A stretch of 64,000 nt of DNA from Mactra quadrangularis (lineage: Eukaryota; Mollusca; Bivalvia; Venerida; Mactridae), in contig CM046301.1 of assembly GCA_025267735.1 (NCBI GenBank), forward strand, positions 15,250,190 to 15,314,189, given 5' to 3'. Positions 1-11,185 of this stretch are shown piece after piece. The stretch's first letter is position 1. Every line of letters begins with the position of its first letter. Below the pieces are notes generated by a model, which was not told where the DNA came from, made no database searches, and saw nothing but the letters and a program-made list of their open reading frames with translations. Made by a program: the position numbers and the translations under genes.

Positions 1-2
1 TT

Positions 3-248
3 AGTTTTGGAGGGCCAGGACAACAGATTAGTTTCGGAGGGTCAGGACAACAGATTGGTTTCGGAGGGTCAGGACAACAGATTGGTTTTGACAACAACAA
101 CTTTAACGACTGGAACAACAATAATGATTGGAACAACAACAACAATAATGGTTTAGGAGGCATCATTGTCGGAGGGCCAGGTCCACAAGTCGGATTTGGA
201 GGACAAAGCCAACAGCTTGGATTTGATTCCAACCCCATCCATCATTAG
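3..248 (+). CDS. 3' end of Gly/Gln/Asn-rich low-complexity protein, partial
   Basis: The frame enters from the left edge and stays open for 81 codons to a TAG at 246-248; no start is present, so this is the last exon or the end of a single exon. The protein begins with 9-residue repeats of the form (S/G)FGG(P/S)GQQI (about three copies), then an Asn-rich block with D-W pairs (NDWNNNNDWNNNNNN), then a second GG-P-Q-GFGG block ending in NPIHH. There is no Cys, Lys, Arg, Met or Glu. Such Gly/Asn/Gln-rich repeats are typical of secreted structural proteins such as molluscan shell-matrix, byssal or silk-like proteins. That role is inferred from composition only. Codon choice at the DNA repeat shows recent 27-bp duplication. 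Alternatives are a prion-like or RNA-binding low-complexity tail. Confidence 0.7.
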   Translation, partial: SFGGPGQQISFGGSGQQIGFGGSGQQIGFDNNNFNDWNNNNDWNNNNNNGLGGIIVGGPGPQVGFGGQSQQLGFDSNPIHH

Positions 249-699
249 ATTTAAGTTCCATTTATAAATAGTAGAATGAATAATTATATATATTTTGAAA
301 ATTCAGTCCTTATAATTGATCTATACATGAATTTTGATTAAAGTTACTGGTTCATAGATTTTGTTATTATTTATATTTAAATATATGCCCGTCAGTGCAT
401 TTAATTGTTTAAAAATGAATTCTTTATCTTAAAATGTAAACTAGCCTAATGATTTCGAGAAATATAGTCACAAAATTCAGTAAAACAATATATACCTTTT
501 CTAATAGGGTGAGGTTTTATGCATAAAATCATCAATTAATTACAGTTGTCTGTTTATTTGCACTACACTTGTCATTATCAGTATACTGGTTATCTGTTTC
601 CAAAACGTTTCCGTAAAAATTTGAAAGATTTCGAAAAGATGATATTTAAGTTGAAATCTGTGAACCAGCAATTTTAATTGTAATTGTTCAAAATGTACA
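249..699 (+). other. Likely 3' UTR and downstream flank of the Gly/Asn-rich gene
   Basis: AT-rich sequence directly after the TAG. An ATTAAA hexamer at 337-342 is a possible polyadenylation signal. No further coding frame is supported; the small open frame on the minus strand here overlaps a transposon-like TIR and is not convincing. Confidence 0.4.
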
Positions 700-1311
700 C
701 TATGGTCGCATATTTCTGCCACCAGATAACTTCATAATTAACAAGTTTATTTTGTGGTTAACTAGTTACATAACTAGTTAACTACCAACATGTTAACGAT
801 ATTTGGAAAGTTGTAAGTGATTAATTAGTTACGTAACTAGTTGATTACCTACATGTTAGCGATTTTTGGAAAGTGGTAAGTGATTAATTAGTTACGTAAC
901 TAGTTGATTACCTACATGTTAGCGATTTTTGGAACGTGGTAAGTGATTAATTAGTTACGTAACTAGTTGATTACCTACATGTTAGCGATTTTTGGAAAGT
1001 GGTAAGTGATTAATTAGTTACGTAACTAGTTGATTACCTACATGTTAGCGATTTTTGGAACGTGGTAAGTGATTAATTAGTTACGTAACTAGTTGATTAC
1101 CTACATGTTAGCGATTTTTGGAAAGTGGTAAGTGATTAATCATTTACGTAACTAGTTGATTACCTACATGTTAGCGATTTTTGGAAAGTGGTAAGTGATT
1201 AGCCAGTTACGTAACTAGTTAACCACTGAATTACCTAGTTGATTACGAAGATCTGGTGACATTAACTTGTTAATTATCTAGTTATTTGATGGCAGAAATA
1301 TGCCACCATAG
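700..1311. mobile_element. MITE with internal 63-bp tandem repeats
   Basis: The ends are inverted repeats: CTATGGTCGCATATTTCTGCC at the left and the reverse complement of CTATGGTGGCATATTTCTGCC at the right, each followed by a shared ATAACT...TAATTAACAAGTT stretch. The interior is a tandem array. There is no transposase frame, so this is a non-autonomous DNA transposon. The same TIR recurs at about 6788-6899 and 10726-10785. The combination of short TIRs and a core of tandem repeats recalls the pearl-type elements described in oysters, but the repeat unit here is much shorter, so no family is assigned. The flanking target duplication could not be decided by eye. Confidence 0.75.
778..1218. repeat. 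63-bp tandem repeat, seven units
   Basis: Units begin at 778, 841, 904, 967, 1030, 1093 and 1156, exactly 63 bp apart. Each holds the palindromic word AGTTACGTAACT and the block TTGGAAAGTGGTAAGTGATTA. The first unit is the most diverged and the middle ones are nearly identical, with G-to-C alternation at one site (GGAAAGTGG / GGAACGTGG). This pattern fits expansion from the centre of the array. Confidence 0.9.
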
Positions 1312-1319
1312 GTTTTCAT

Positions 1320-2371
1320 GGATGATTAGTTTGGATTATAGAAGATGGTTTACCGTAGAATGGTGGCTTCAACGTCATAATATAATTTATGATATTTATT
1401 AAAAGGGATGTTCATTTAAAAACAAACTTATGGTTAAATGAAAAATCTATAAGGGTCGAATGCCCTATCATTTAAGCACATGCTGTTTTGTAATCGAAAT
1501 CCTCTTTTAGCGAAAAAGTTTAAAAACAACATATCTCTTTAGCTATAAAATATAATTACAAAAAAACAACATATATATTTAACTTGATATTCACAGAAAG
1601 TAATAAATAAAAATATATTTTATTTAATGTTCCCATTTTTTTTTCAATAAAATCTTTTATGTTAAGCTATATATTCTAATACTAATAAAACATATATATT
1701 TAGTTTAATATTAATAAAAATGAATAAAAATATATGTATATAACTTCATATTAATAAATGAAATTGAATACATATTTATTAAGCTTAATACATACATATG
1801 TAAATGAATAACTTATTTATAGTATTCATATGCCTTATTGTATTGTTTATATATACTTGAATATGTATATTTGCTGTGATTTTGAATTATAATACAGTAA
1901 AACTTAAAAACTTTGAACTCATTTAGACCAAGCAAAAACGAGTTGTGATAAATAGGGGTTTTCTTATGTCTAAGGGATATGTCTGGATTCGGATGCCCAA
2001 AATAAGATTGAATAAGTCATTTGTAGTTTGTTATACTCTATGCGTCTCAAGGTTAAAGTTTCTGGGGCCCGTACTATCTAGGGTCTTACGACTGATTTTA
2101 GTCGTAAATCCGTCTATATTTTTATGTTAAATTGTCGTAAGATTTTGATAATATGCTGGCTTGGTGTTTGACTGTATTGTGATTCAAATCAAATATATAT
2201 TTATATGTATAATGATATAATTTCCAAACAAATCATAATGCTTGTAATCATTTCTTGAAATAATAAAATATTGAAATATTTACATATGTCTGCTTTGTGT
2301 ATGTATTGTATATGGAATAATCGGTCACAATTATGGACATTTTGGGATATTTTGTAAAAATGCTCGAGTGG
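1320..2371. other. AT-rich non-coding stretch, nothing recognised
   Basis: Very AT-rich DNA with short TATATA/AATAAA runs. The 61-codon frame at 1945-2130 shows no domain or splice context and is treated as chance. No repeat partner was found elsewhere in the window. Confidence 0.6.
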
Positions 2372-2625
2372 TTTTAACTCCGTGTCAACACAAGGTATGG
2401 TCATTTTACGTCGGCTAGCTCATCTAACCTAGTTTTACTTGACCCTTGTCTATAGTCAGTAGTCACCTATACTTCCACAAGGTCGGAAACTTCACCGTAT
2501 ACAATGTAAACGGACATAAAAAGCAATTCTTATAGAAAGTTGTTGATAAACTAAGCTTGAGTGACGCTCCAACCAGCGACCCCTTAGGATCACTTTAATC
2601 GAAATTTTGCGTGTATCTTTAAGCT
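2372..2625 (-). mobile_element. Degraded tRNA-type SINE, family 1
   Basis: Read on the minus strand it matches, in the same order, the better copy at 39872-40130. Both have the tail near GTGTCAACACAA, the CTAACCTAG...GACCCTTGTCTATA block, the TCCACAAGG-GGAAACTTC block, and a decayed box-B end near 2575-2600. It is old: the B box no longer reads GGTTCGAATCC and the A-box half is not visible. Confidence 0.6.
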
Positions 2626-2639
2626 AGATTTTGTGCGTT

Positions 2640-3847
2640 AATGTAGTTAACGATCAAATTCCCTGGATAAATTGGGAATTTTCAGGCAGAGAAAAGTATC
2701 TAATACGTTATTTGTTGTAATTTACATATGTCTAGTAAAGAAAATCAGCGGAAAACAATTTGTGGTCCACTTTTTTGTTGTTGTAGTAAAGTAAGATAAT
2801 TGTAGACCATAAACTTACAGAAAATCAAACTTTCGCAAAAAATCTGCAACGCATAGCGTATAAATTATATTAGATCAAGGGAGGTCACTGCACAAGTGTT
2901 TGACAAAAAAGTATTTTACAGTTACTTCCCTTCACACGCCCTGCGCCAAGTCCTCCCACGCAGATTGTTCTGCAAAATATCTGCTATATCCTTCAAAGCT
3001 CACTTATATCGGTCAATAACAGAAGCTTGCAACATTACTACTAGGCTGTAATGTATCATTGGACACTCCCAAGATAATCATAGATTAAAACACACACCGT
3101 TCAATAATAAACTCTATTGGAATATTACATTGGTTATTCTAATCAAGCTCGTATGTGAAGTACCTCGGTTGCTGTGATGGAAAATAATGAGAATCAATCG
3201 ACAGTTGGTAATGAATGAAGTCTTCCAAATGAAGCCGCCAGGATTTACGATATCCTATTAATAGTAACAAGAGGTCATGACCTCTGGAGAGCAGTATAAT
3301 ATAAATGAAATTATGGGTCGCTCTAGACCAGCTGACAATTTCATTGACTCATTTGCTCAGGAGTTTTTGCTGTCCTTGAACCATTCATTAATCAAAAATA
3401 ACTGTTTTTTCCTTTGATCTGCGTCGGTCTTACGCGCTAGTAACCTATCAATGACCCCATAAAAAGCTCGATCGATCCGCTAAAAGTTGTAATAGTTCGC
3501 CGGAGTATCTATAAAAAGAGTTACTTCAGCTTAAATCTTTTCGATTTTGTTTCATTCATGATATCTCCTACTTATTTTAAGTTATATACTATATTTGGTC
3601 AATATATTTTCTCAATATGAGCAAATACAGCTCTTAATTTTTGTATCATAGCTAACATGAAAAGATTTCAAGGCTGGTATACAATGAGTAAAATTCGAAT
3701 TACTTGAACATTGTTCTTTTTGGTTTAAATTGTAAATTTGACTTTTAATTTTTAATTGAATCACAGATCTGTGAGTTCATCATTTCGTGATACTCAGTAA
3801 TGAGGGGTGAAGTGAAATTGAAAGAAGAAAAGAGATGTACAAGTAGA
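2640..3847. other. Non-coding stretch, nothing recognised
   Basis: No coding frame, TIR pair or repeat partner was seen here. The frames at 3745-4018 overlap the hAT-type element and are not genes. Confidence 0.55.
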
Positions 3848-3855
3848 TTAAAGTT

Positions 3856-4293
3856 AGGGCTGCTGGTAGTATCCGAGTACTCGGATATTCGCAATCCCGA
3901 CAAGAAAATCGAGTACGAATATTCGCCACGTCTGAAATCGTCGGATCGCGATCTATTTTTGGAAATAATGAAAGAACTTTTCAGCTTAATTACCACTGTA
4001 AACGAGCCACACAACTAATGAAAATTTTGATTTTAAAATTCAAAATTTCGTTTGATACTCATTTAAACAAAAATGTTATCACTGAAAATGCCCATAAAAT
4101 GCCTGGTAATAGAAATGCTTGGAGTACATGGTTTTCCATTTAGTAAAAGCTTCTGTTATTCTTCACTTTTTTGTTATAACAAAATTTTGTATAATTTTCT
4201 CCATTAACTAGTGATTCGTGGTGCGATTCGTAAATCGATGCACATGAATCGTGGTTCGGATCCGTTCGCCACTTGCTCAACGATCCACAGCCC
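3856..4293. mobile_element. hAT-type non-autonomous transposon with perfect 8-bp TSD
   Basis: The element runs AGGGCTGCTGG... to ...CCACAGCCC and is flanked on both sides by TTAAAGTT (3848-3855 and 4294-4301). An 8-bp target duplication together with (A)GGGCTG termini is the hallmark of hAT superfamily elements. The subterminal regions hold CCGAGTACTCGG and CGATTCGT/ATCGAT-type words, likely transposase-binding repeats. The interior is only about 440 bp and encodes no transposase; the 72- and 89-codon frames crossing it are by-products. The perfect TSD argues for a fairly recent insertion. Confidence 0.85.
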
Positions 4294-4488
4294 TTAAAGT
4301 TCATATTTAAACAAAATTGTTTAATTATCATGTCTGAGTACAGTACAATTAAATTTTCTGCTCAGTGATTAGTTTTACATTTCATTTTTTTCCAATAGTA
4401 AGTCACGTCAGATCTGTTATTGTTGAAGGGATTGCCTTACTCGGATTCCGCATGCAAATATGTTTTTTTAAAAACTACACGTGACATA

Positions 4489-4642
4489 TGTATAGTTCGC
4501 TTTTCCTCAACTGTCAAAACATGAATGATTTCACGGTGACTTCGTGCTCTTTGTCTAACACTCGTGATATTGAGATAGTGTTTAATCATTCATCGTGAAA
4601 TTATTCAAACTTTGACAGTTGAGAAAAAAAATGAACTATACA
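4489..4642. mobile_element. Short hairpin MITE, family S, copy 1
   Basis: The left end TGTATAGTTCG...CTCAACTGTCAAA and the right end TTTGACAGTTGAG...GAACTATACA form inverted repeats around a core of about 100 bp that contains TTTCACGGTGA and the phrase GTGCTCTTTGTCTAACAC. Two further copies lie at 26861-27001 and 52302-52446, which fixes the extent. It has no coding capacity. Confidence 0.8.
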
Positions 4643-4649
4643 TTGGTTA

Positions 4650-6290
4650 TGCGCCTAAAATCTATAAACACATTATAAATACATTGTATTGTATTTTATT
4701 GATTATTTTACGTTTGTCTAGCGTTAATTTCAAACCAGACCCCTTAAAATTTTGAAAATTCTATTTTCTAATCTAATTCTGGCGTGAGTCTTACTTGTCC
4801 ATCAAAAAATCACCATAAGTTTTCATTCACAAAAAGAGACGATTTTTTTAACAGACTGGACAAGTTCATTCATTCACACTTACGACGAAAACCCCATTTT
4901 TTCGCGTCTCAATGGTTGAGGTCAAAAGTTCATTCATGCTCGTGTTATTTTCATTCATTATTGAGGTTTCTACCGCGTGAAGAAACCAATGAAATATTGA
5001 TTGTTCTCATCAACTTGTGAGTTTATACTTTAAATGATTCATTTGTTGAGTAATTGTTATTTGCTAGGCGCTTTGAGTTATCGCCATTGCGTTCAGTATT
5101 GGTCAACGATACGAAACAGTATGCTACGTTGCTTTACGCATCGTTACAGAAGTTTATTAAAAGACGGTAGCTAGGGGTGCAACAATACGGTATAACCCGT
5201 AGTGCAATACATGTATATATATAATTATATACTTCAAATCCCTACCGTAAAATGTATTATTTTTCGTAAATAAGCGAAGCAGTAAAAATGCGCATACATC
5301 GCCAAATGTATCAGCTTGCAGGCTATAACTACACATATATATGATCTAGTTCAAGCAGGACTCATTCTTGAATGTCTTCGCTTTAAGTTAATTATCAATA
5401 TTCAAGAAATTTAATGAACAAAATATGAATTCTTGAACATTTTAGTGGTGCTTAATTTTGAAATTCAAAGCAGAAATAAGCAATGTATAAGAATATAGAA
5501 ATGTGTAATTTTGTGATTTGCATACATATTCCGTAAATTTGCCGTCACAAAAAATGTTATTTTAGATTTTGGTATGATGTTGGAACTACATGTAAATGTA
5601 TGAGAAGCTGTGTTCAATACTGGCTTCAATTTGAAAAGTCCTAGAACACAACATATTAAATTTCGCTTACAATTTTAGCACACATAGATACATCTACACG
5701 TATATTTTAAGAACAATTGTAGAAACTACCTCATCGTAAAAATAAACATACTTTTCTGAGCGTACGGTGTGACGTACAATAGCATGCCAATGAGAATTTT
5801 TTGGATACATGCCTGATCTATTATAGTGCGTACAAAAAACAAAACGTGTTTTGGTAAACATTAAAAATGAGACAATTCATTTTAGGGGTAGGCAGTAATG
5901 AAAATAAAATTTGTGTTATTCATTTTAACAAAATTAAGACAGTTGATAAAGCACCACCACTTGGATCATCAGAAATCATGCTTACTATGGTAGAACGCTT
6001 TCCATTACACCAACAACTAAGACACAAGTAAAACAAATCACGATTGTTTATTTTAAAATCATCATGGGCATCCCTCTTCGTGGGTTAGTTCATTGTATTG
6101 TTATTATAAACAGTGATTTGTTTTTTTTGTACGCACTATAAACAAACACTGATATCGCTGCAAAAAGACGGTCAATATTTTGTATGACATATTGTATGAA
6201 TGAATCAGAATGGGGATTTTTCATTCAATAAAAGGGATTGTCTAGAAACTATCAAGTTTTTCTCACTGTCTATGGAGAAAGAAACATTGC
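4650..6290. other. AT-rich non-coding stretch with one transposon end
   Basis: No gene is supported. TAGGGGTGCAAC...ACGGTAT at 5173-5215 matches the left end of the element at 48524-48945 and is probably a solo or truncated end. GTACGCACTATAA-type words near 5823 and 6128 flank about 300 bp in inverted orientation and may mark another decayed element. The rest shows nothing. Confidence 0.5.
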
Positions 6291-6461
6291 TATAACTTGT
6301 TTGGTCAAGTGGTTCAGTGGTTAGACTGCTAATCGAGTCAAATACTGTATGTATATAGGGATTAATATTTTATATAATTTTATATTGAAATACTCACCAT
6401 ACTATTTAAAATTAAATAAAGTTTAAAAACTCTACCAAGAATAATAATTCTACCAAGAATG

Positions 6462-6625
6462 ATAATAATAATAAAAATGAAAATATTAATAATAAGAAGA
6501 AGAATGCTGATGATGATGCTGTTGCTGATGGTGATGAAGATGATGATTATGGTGATAATGATGATGATGAAAATGATGATAATGATGATGATGATAATGG
6601 TGATAATGATAATAATAATAAAAAG
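6462..6625. repeat. (GAT)n/(AAT)n microsatellite
   Basis: Imperfect GAT/AAT trinucleotide run. All six frames stay open through it, which explains the Met/Ile-rich 73-codon frame; this is not a protein. A similar but longer array is at 9130-9735. Both arrays are followed by the same flank (GACAAGTTGTTTTACA / GCACAAGTTGTTTTACA). Confidence 0.9.
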
Positions 6626-6743
6626 AAGAAGAAGAATAAAAAAAAAATTTGAAATAATATTAATGATTACACTAATATGAAAATATTGTTTAGTAATAAA
6701 TAATGATAAATAAAGCTTGTATAAATTTGATAAATAGCCAGAT

Positions 6744-7330
6744 TATTTAATGGGACAAGTTGTTTTACAATATTTCGTACATTATTAGGTTCTCTAATAT
6801 TTCTGCCATCAGACAACTACATAACAGTTACTAACTAGTTAACCTCTTAATTAACTAATTAGTTATGTAGTTATCTGATGGCAGAAATATGCCACCATAC
6901 AAAACGTCTCTTTAGGACCTCCGTACATATACCTATGCCTACATAATGCTTTCTGAGATTTATCTTTAATTGCAGTTACAATAAGGTCAGTAATTTCCTC
7001 TTTTATACTCTTTAAATGGGTAGGTCCAATCAGTTGGATTACTCGGATTTTACCCTTACTTTTCAATGGCAATTTGCCTGAATTAATCTTAATTTACTTT
7101 TTTGTAAATCATTTAATTTGTTTGAAAAAAAACAAGCTTAGTACTGCTAGAGTGAAGAGAACTATCTAAATTTCATCACTTCTGTTAATATCATAATTAA
7201 CAAGAAAGATATTAGATAAAATATTTAGTAAGCTTTCATAGGACTTCAAAGATAAAATCCGAGGATTCAAACTAATAGGACCTACTGACCAATTAGATTG
7301 CTTCAGATTTTATCAGGGAAAGATATCTGG
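6744..7330. repeat. Duplicated flank, copy 1 (partner split across 9770-9812 and 10740-11185)
   Basis: From the ACAAGTTGTTTTACA block through the small MITE at 6788-6899 and on through TACCTATGCCTACATAATGC to TTGCTTCAGATTTTA, the sequence matches DNA near 9.8 and 10.7-11.2 kb with few changes. In the second copy about 900 bp separate the first block from the rest. The right half of the MITE plus about 30 bp is deleted there. Confidence 0.8.
6788..6899. mobile_element. Short MITE sharing TIR with the 63-bp-repeat element
   Basis: Left TAATATTTCTGCCATCAGA and right TCTGATGGCAGAAATATGCC are inverted. Between them lies ACTAACTAGTTAACC...AACTAATTAGTTATG, itself nearly palindromic. It is the minimal form of the element at 700-1311, lacking the tandem core. 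Confidence 0.75.
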
Positions 7331-7435
7331 CAAAAGTCCCTCATTGTTGCATGGTTAAGAAGGACAATTTTTTAACCCGGATATTTCGAAGTGGATGCTT
7401 AGTGGCAGCAGATAATACCCGTTCATGAAAATATA

Positions 7436-8038
7436 CTAATGGACAAAAGTCTTGTCCGGTCTACAAAAACCATAATATCTTTTTTGTTTGTTATTGCACA
7501 CTCATACATTTGGTATCCTTAGAAAGAGGATGATATTATGCATTGAATAAAAAAGAATTATGAAATTTGAGTCAGTTATGTCGGTACAGTAATGTTTTGA
7601 AAATTGACATTGAGGATTTGCAAGTTAAAAATGATTGCCTTGTGTCAGTTTTAAAATGAAACATTTTTTCAATAGTGTGTGTGACCCCCAATAACCCAAA
7701 TGAGTTTTCTGGTCTTCCGGCTTAATTCCTTTGCAAACTTGTAGCATCGATGCGTAAAAGGAGCACCGAACTCATTCGGGTTAATGGGGATCACACACAC
7801 ATTGAAAAAATGTTTCATTTAAAACTGACACAACGCAATCATTTGTAACTTGCAAATCCTCAATGTCAATTTTCAACACATTACTGTACCGACAGAAATG
7901 GCTCAAATTTCACAATTATTTTTTTATTCAATGCATAATAACATTCTCTATCTAACGATACCAAATGTATGAGTGTGCAATAACAAACAAAAACGATATT
8001 ATTGTTTTTGTAGACCGGACAAAACTTTTGTCCATTAG
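7436..8038. mobile_element. 603-bp long-TIR element, TA-flanked (Tc1/mariner-like MITE)
   Basis: Two arms of about 280 bp are inverted copies, from CTAATGGACAAAAGTCTTGT at the left to ACTTTTGTCCATTAG at the right, with TA dinucleotides outside each end (7434-7435, 8039-8040). The arms meet near 7740 around GTAGCATCGATGCGT. GGACAAAAGT-type termini with a TA target fit Tc1/mariner elements, an inference from family knowledge. No transposase frame is present. Arm-to-arm differences are scattered substitutions, so the element is not very recent. Confidence 0.8.
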
Positions 8039-8044
8039 TATAGA

Positions 8045-8785
8045 TAGTCTGTCTATCTGGTTAATCGACTCCGACTAGATTTCAATACAAAAACGCATGA
8101 AAAATCAAGGTTGACACTACTTTAACGGACGGACCCTAATTAAATCCAAACAAAACAAACATTTGGTAGCAGAAATTTGGTGACTGCTTGTAGTGATGGT
8201 TGGAGTGGAAGATAGTCGTGGGTCTACTGTTTAATTGCCGACCCTTGGGATCAAGATGTGTGCTTCCATCGCACTGACAGCAGAGCATCATTGCGAAACG
8301 TTACAATATTGACAAATGGAGTTATTTATATAACGCAAAATATTCAACAAGTATCTTTATGTGAAAGGAAGTGGCTGGCCATACGGGCCCGTACGGCTTG
8401 CCAAAAGTTCTTGCCGTAAGTGGGTCACATACGACTAGCCAGGACTCGCTGTATTGTCTAGGAGCCGTACGGCACTTTTCAAAATTATAAGGAAGTCGAA
8501 CATGCATATATGTTATGTTGTGCCTCATGATTATAATTTGTTGTTTTATATGCTTTCACCTTGAATATTCAATTGTAAAAAAGTATACATACACCACAAC
8601 TTTATGAGTAAGTGCAAAAACGGCATAGTGTCAAATGTTTTCAATTGATGAAAATTCTGTCAAGGCTCTACCTTGCAACTGTGTTTCTTCAAATATTTAC
8701 ATTTATAAACATTGACATGTAGCATAGTTTGTCGGTCCGCTGTGATACTTTGTATCACTGTTTTTCTTGTTCGCCTATTAAATGG
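8045..8785. other. Non-coding stretch with a small GC-rich palindromic patch
   Basis: A GC-rich patch at about 8365-8475 holds GGCCATACGGGCCCGTACGGC and later GAGCCGTACGGCAC, inverted with respect to each other. This may be another short hairpin element. The 68-codon minus-strand frame across it has no recognisable domain. The rest shows nothing. Confidence 0.4.
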
Positions 8786-8789
8786 ACAA

Positions 8790-9090
8790 GTTCATTTAGG
8801 GGTTAGTATACGACGGTGTTACATACAACAACATCATTTCGGATGCAAACTTCTACTTTAAAAGGATTCAGTTTTTAATGAGTACACGAATAGGGAAGTT
8901 TTTTTGGGCGACATCTTTGTGACTTTCTATGGCTGTACATCATATATCATACTTGTTTGTGTAAAATTGGCACCGTAATTGGATAAAAATAATTTATTAA
9001 AAGTTTTACAACCAATGAAATGACGCTGTTACAAGCATGCCGCTTTATAGTGTTTTTCATTTTTGATTGTTGAAACCAAAAAACTACATC
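8790..9090. repeat. Dispersed repeat R1, inverted partner at 15740-16038
   Basis: Blocks such as GTATACGACGGTGTTACATAC, TTCGGATGCAAACTTCTACTT, GGCTGTACATCATATATCAT and TTGATTGTTGAAACCAAAAAA reappear in reverse complement in the same order at 15740-16038. This is a roughly 300-bp repeat of unknown class. Confidence 0.8.
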
Positions 9091-9129
9091 TTGATTAAAA
9101 ATGTCGGAATCTACATAGAAAAAAAATAC

Positions 9130-9735
9130 TAGTAATGATGATTATAATGATGACAATGATGAAGATGATAATGATGATGACGATGACGACGACGCTGACT
9201 GTGATGATGACTATGATGACGACGACGAGGATGACGATGGCGACGAGGGTGACGATGATGATGATGATGATGATGATCGTGATGTGGTGGTGATGGAGGC
9301 GATGATGATGATGACGATGATGATGACGCCGACGATGTCGATGGTGATGGTGGTGGTTGTGGTGGCGATGATGATGATGACGACGATGTCGATGATGATG
9401 ATGGTGGTGGTGATGATGATGATGGTGGTGGTGGTGGTGATGATGATAATGATGATGGTGATGGTGGTGGTGATGATGATGATGATCATGGTGATGATGA
9501 TGATGGTGGTGATGGTGATGATGGTGGTGGAGGTGATGATGATGATGATGGTGGTGATGGTGGTGGTGATGATGATGATGGTGATGATGGTGGTGGTGGT
9601 GATGATGATGATGATGATAATGGTGGTGATGGTTATTATGATGATGATTATGATGATTATGGCGGTGATGATGATGACGATGATAATGATGATATGATGA
9701 TGATATGATATTATGATGATAATGATGATGAGATG
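9130..9735. repeat. Long (GAT)n/(GGT)n/(GAC)n microsatellite
   Basis: About 600 bp of imperfect GAT trinucleotides with GAC-rich and GGT-rich blocks. The 190-codon Ile/Thr/Ser frame on the minus strand and the 137-codon Met/Val frame on the plus strand are products of this repeat. They should not be annotated as proteins. Confidence 0.95.
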
Positions 9736-9775
9736 ATAATAATAATAATTATGATAAAGCACTTTTTTTATTTTA

Positions 9776-10725
9776 TGGCACAAGTTGTTTTACAGTTTTT
9801 CATACATCATGAAGTACTGTTTTATGATGAGCTAAATAATCTATGGTCGAGTGTTTGAAAGTAAAACAGTTACACTTGAATCCGTGGTTGAGTGTTGAAT
9901 AGATTCTATGAATTCAACGTCTTTTGGGATTACGTGGAGTGCCCTGTCCTAGCAATAAGCAAGCCATACGTAGAATGTAAATTAACTGTTGTTTTTTATC
10001 GAACATGTAGTCAAACCATACATGTATTTATTTATTTACTAAGTATAAGTACAATGACCAAACCTGTTTTAAAATCCACATTAGGACGGGTGATCTCTAT
10101 CCAGCCTGTAAACTCAAACAATAACTCATCCGACTAAGAATCTTGTGTTCGTTGGTTCAACTTCTTGGTCAAGATTTAATTTCCACGACCATTTTTCTCC
10201 CACATCTGTATCAATTACACATGACAACTTTTAGTCACTGGCGATGGTTTGTGCTAAGTACAAAATTAGAACTAAGTTCCTATGACGTAGACTTGTTTTT
10301 GTTTTGTTTATTATTTGGTTGGGTTTTAGCAACACGGTGTATATGTCATATCACATTCGTCAGTCCTTGAAAAGGGACTCCTCTATTGGTAGACTTGTGC
10401 GCTACCGACTGAGCAAGACGAAGGCATGTAAAACCAAAGTCCAAAGTAAACCGATTAGGCTCTAAAAGCAATAATTGTAGAACTTCCATGATAAAAATAA
10501 TTTAATATCAAATACAATGTATTTAAATGATAAGCATATTATACAAACCCCTTAAAGTGACATTTTAAAAAACATTTTTTATTTTCACAATTATTTCGAT
10601 TGAACGTAATATTATTTCGTTTAAACATATTTTTTTCGTTTAAATGAAAAAATACTTCGTAAAAACGAAATAATATTACATTTAAACGAAATTATTGTAT
10701 AAATAAAAAGTACAGTATATCAAAA
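9776..10725. other. Non-coding stretch, nothing recognised
   Basis: The open frames at 9892-10137 and 10143-10370 lack domains, splice context and repeat partners. A tRNA-like minus-strand scrap (TAGACTTGTGCGCTACCGACTGAGC, 10390-10414) may be a SINE-head remnant. An A-rich near-palindrome of ATTTCGTTTAAA-type words lies at about 10590-10700. Confidence 0.5.
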
Positions 10726-11185
10726 CTATGGTGGCATATTTCTGCCATCAGACAACTACATAACAGTTACTAACTAGCATATACCTATGCCTACATAATG
10801 CTTTCTGAGATTTATCTTTAATTGCAGTTACAATAAGGAACATCGGTCAGTAATTTCCTCTTGTATACTCTTTAAATGGGTAGGTCCAATCAGTTGGATT
10901 ACTCGGATTTTACCCTTACTTTTCAATGGCAATTTGCCTAAATTAATCTTAATTTACTTTTCTGTAAATCATTTTATTTGTTTGAAAAAAAAAACAAGCT
11001 TAGTACTGCTAGAGTGAAGAGAACTATCTAAATTTCATCACTCCTGTTAATATCATAATTAACAAGAAAGATATTAGATGAAATATTTAATAAGCTTTCA
11101 TAGGACTTCAAAGATAAAATCCGAGGATTCAAACTAATAGGACCTACTGACCAATTGGATTGCTTCAGATTTTAACTGAAAGATA
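10726..11185. repeat. Duplicated flank, copy 2, opening with a MITE end
   Basis: It starts with CTATGGTGGCATATTTCTGCC, the TIR of the 700-1311 family, and then jumps after ACTAACTAG to CATATACCTATGCC. From there it runs parallel to 6930-7330. Compared with copy 1, the right TIR and about 30 bp are missing, and AACATCGGTCAG replaces TCAG in one place. Confidence 0.75.

Noticed and set aside
778..1218. CRISPR-like array
   Set aside because: The 63-bp units are directly tandem with no unique spacers and sit inside TIRs.
6299..6345. tRNA-like GTGGTTCAGTGGTTAGAC
   Set aside because: A-box-like only; no B box at tRNA distance and no SINE body identified.
9211..9783. 190-codon minus-strand and 137-codon plus-strand frames
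   Set aside because: Pure translation of a GAT/GGT microsatellite; all frames are open.
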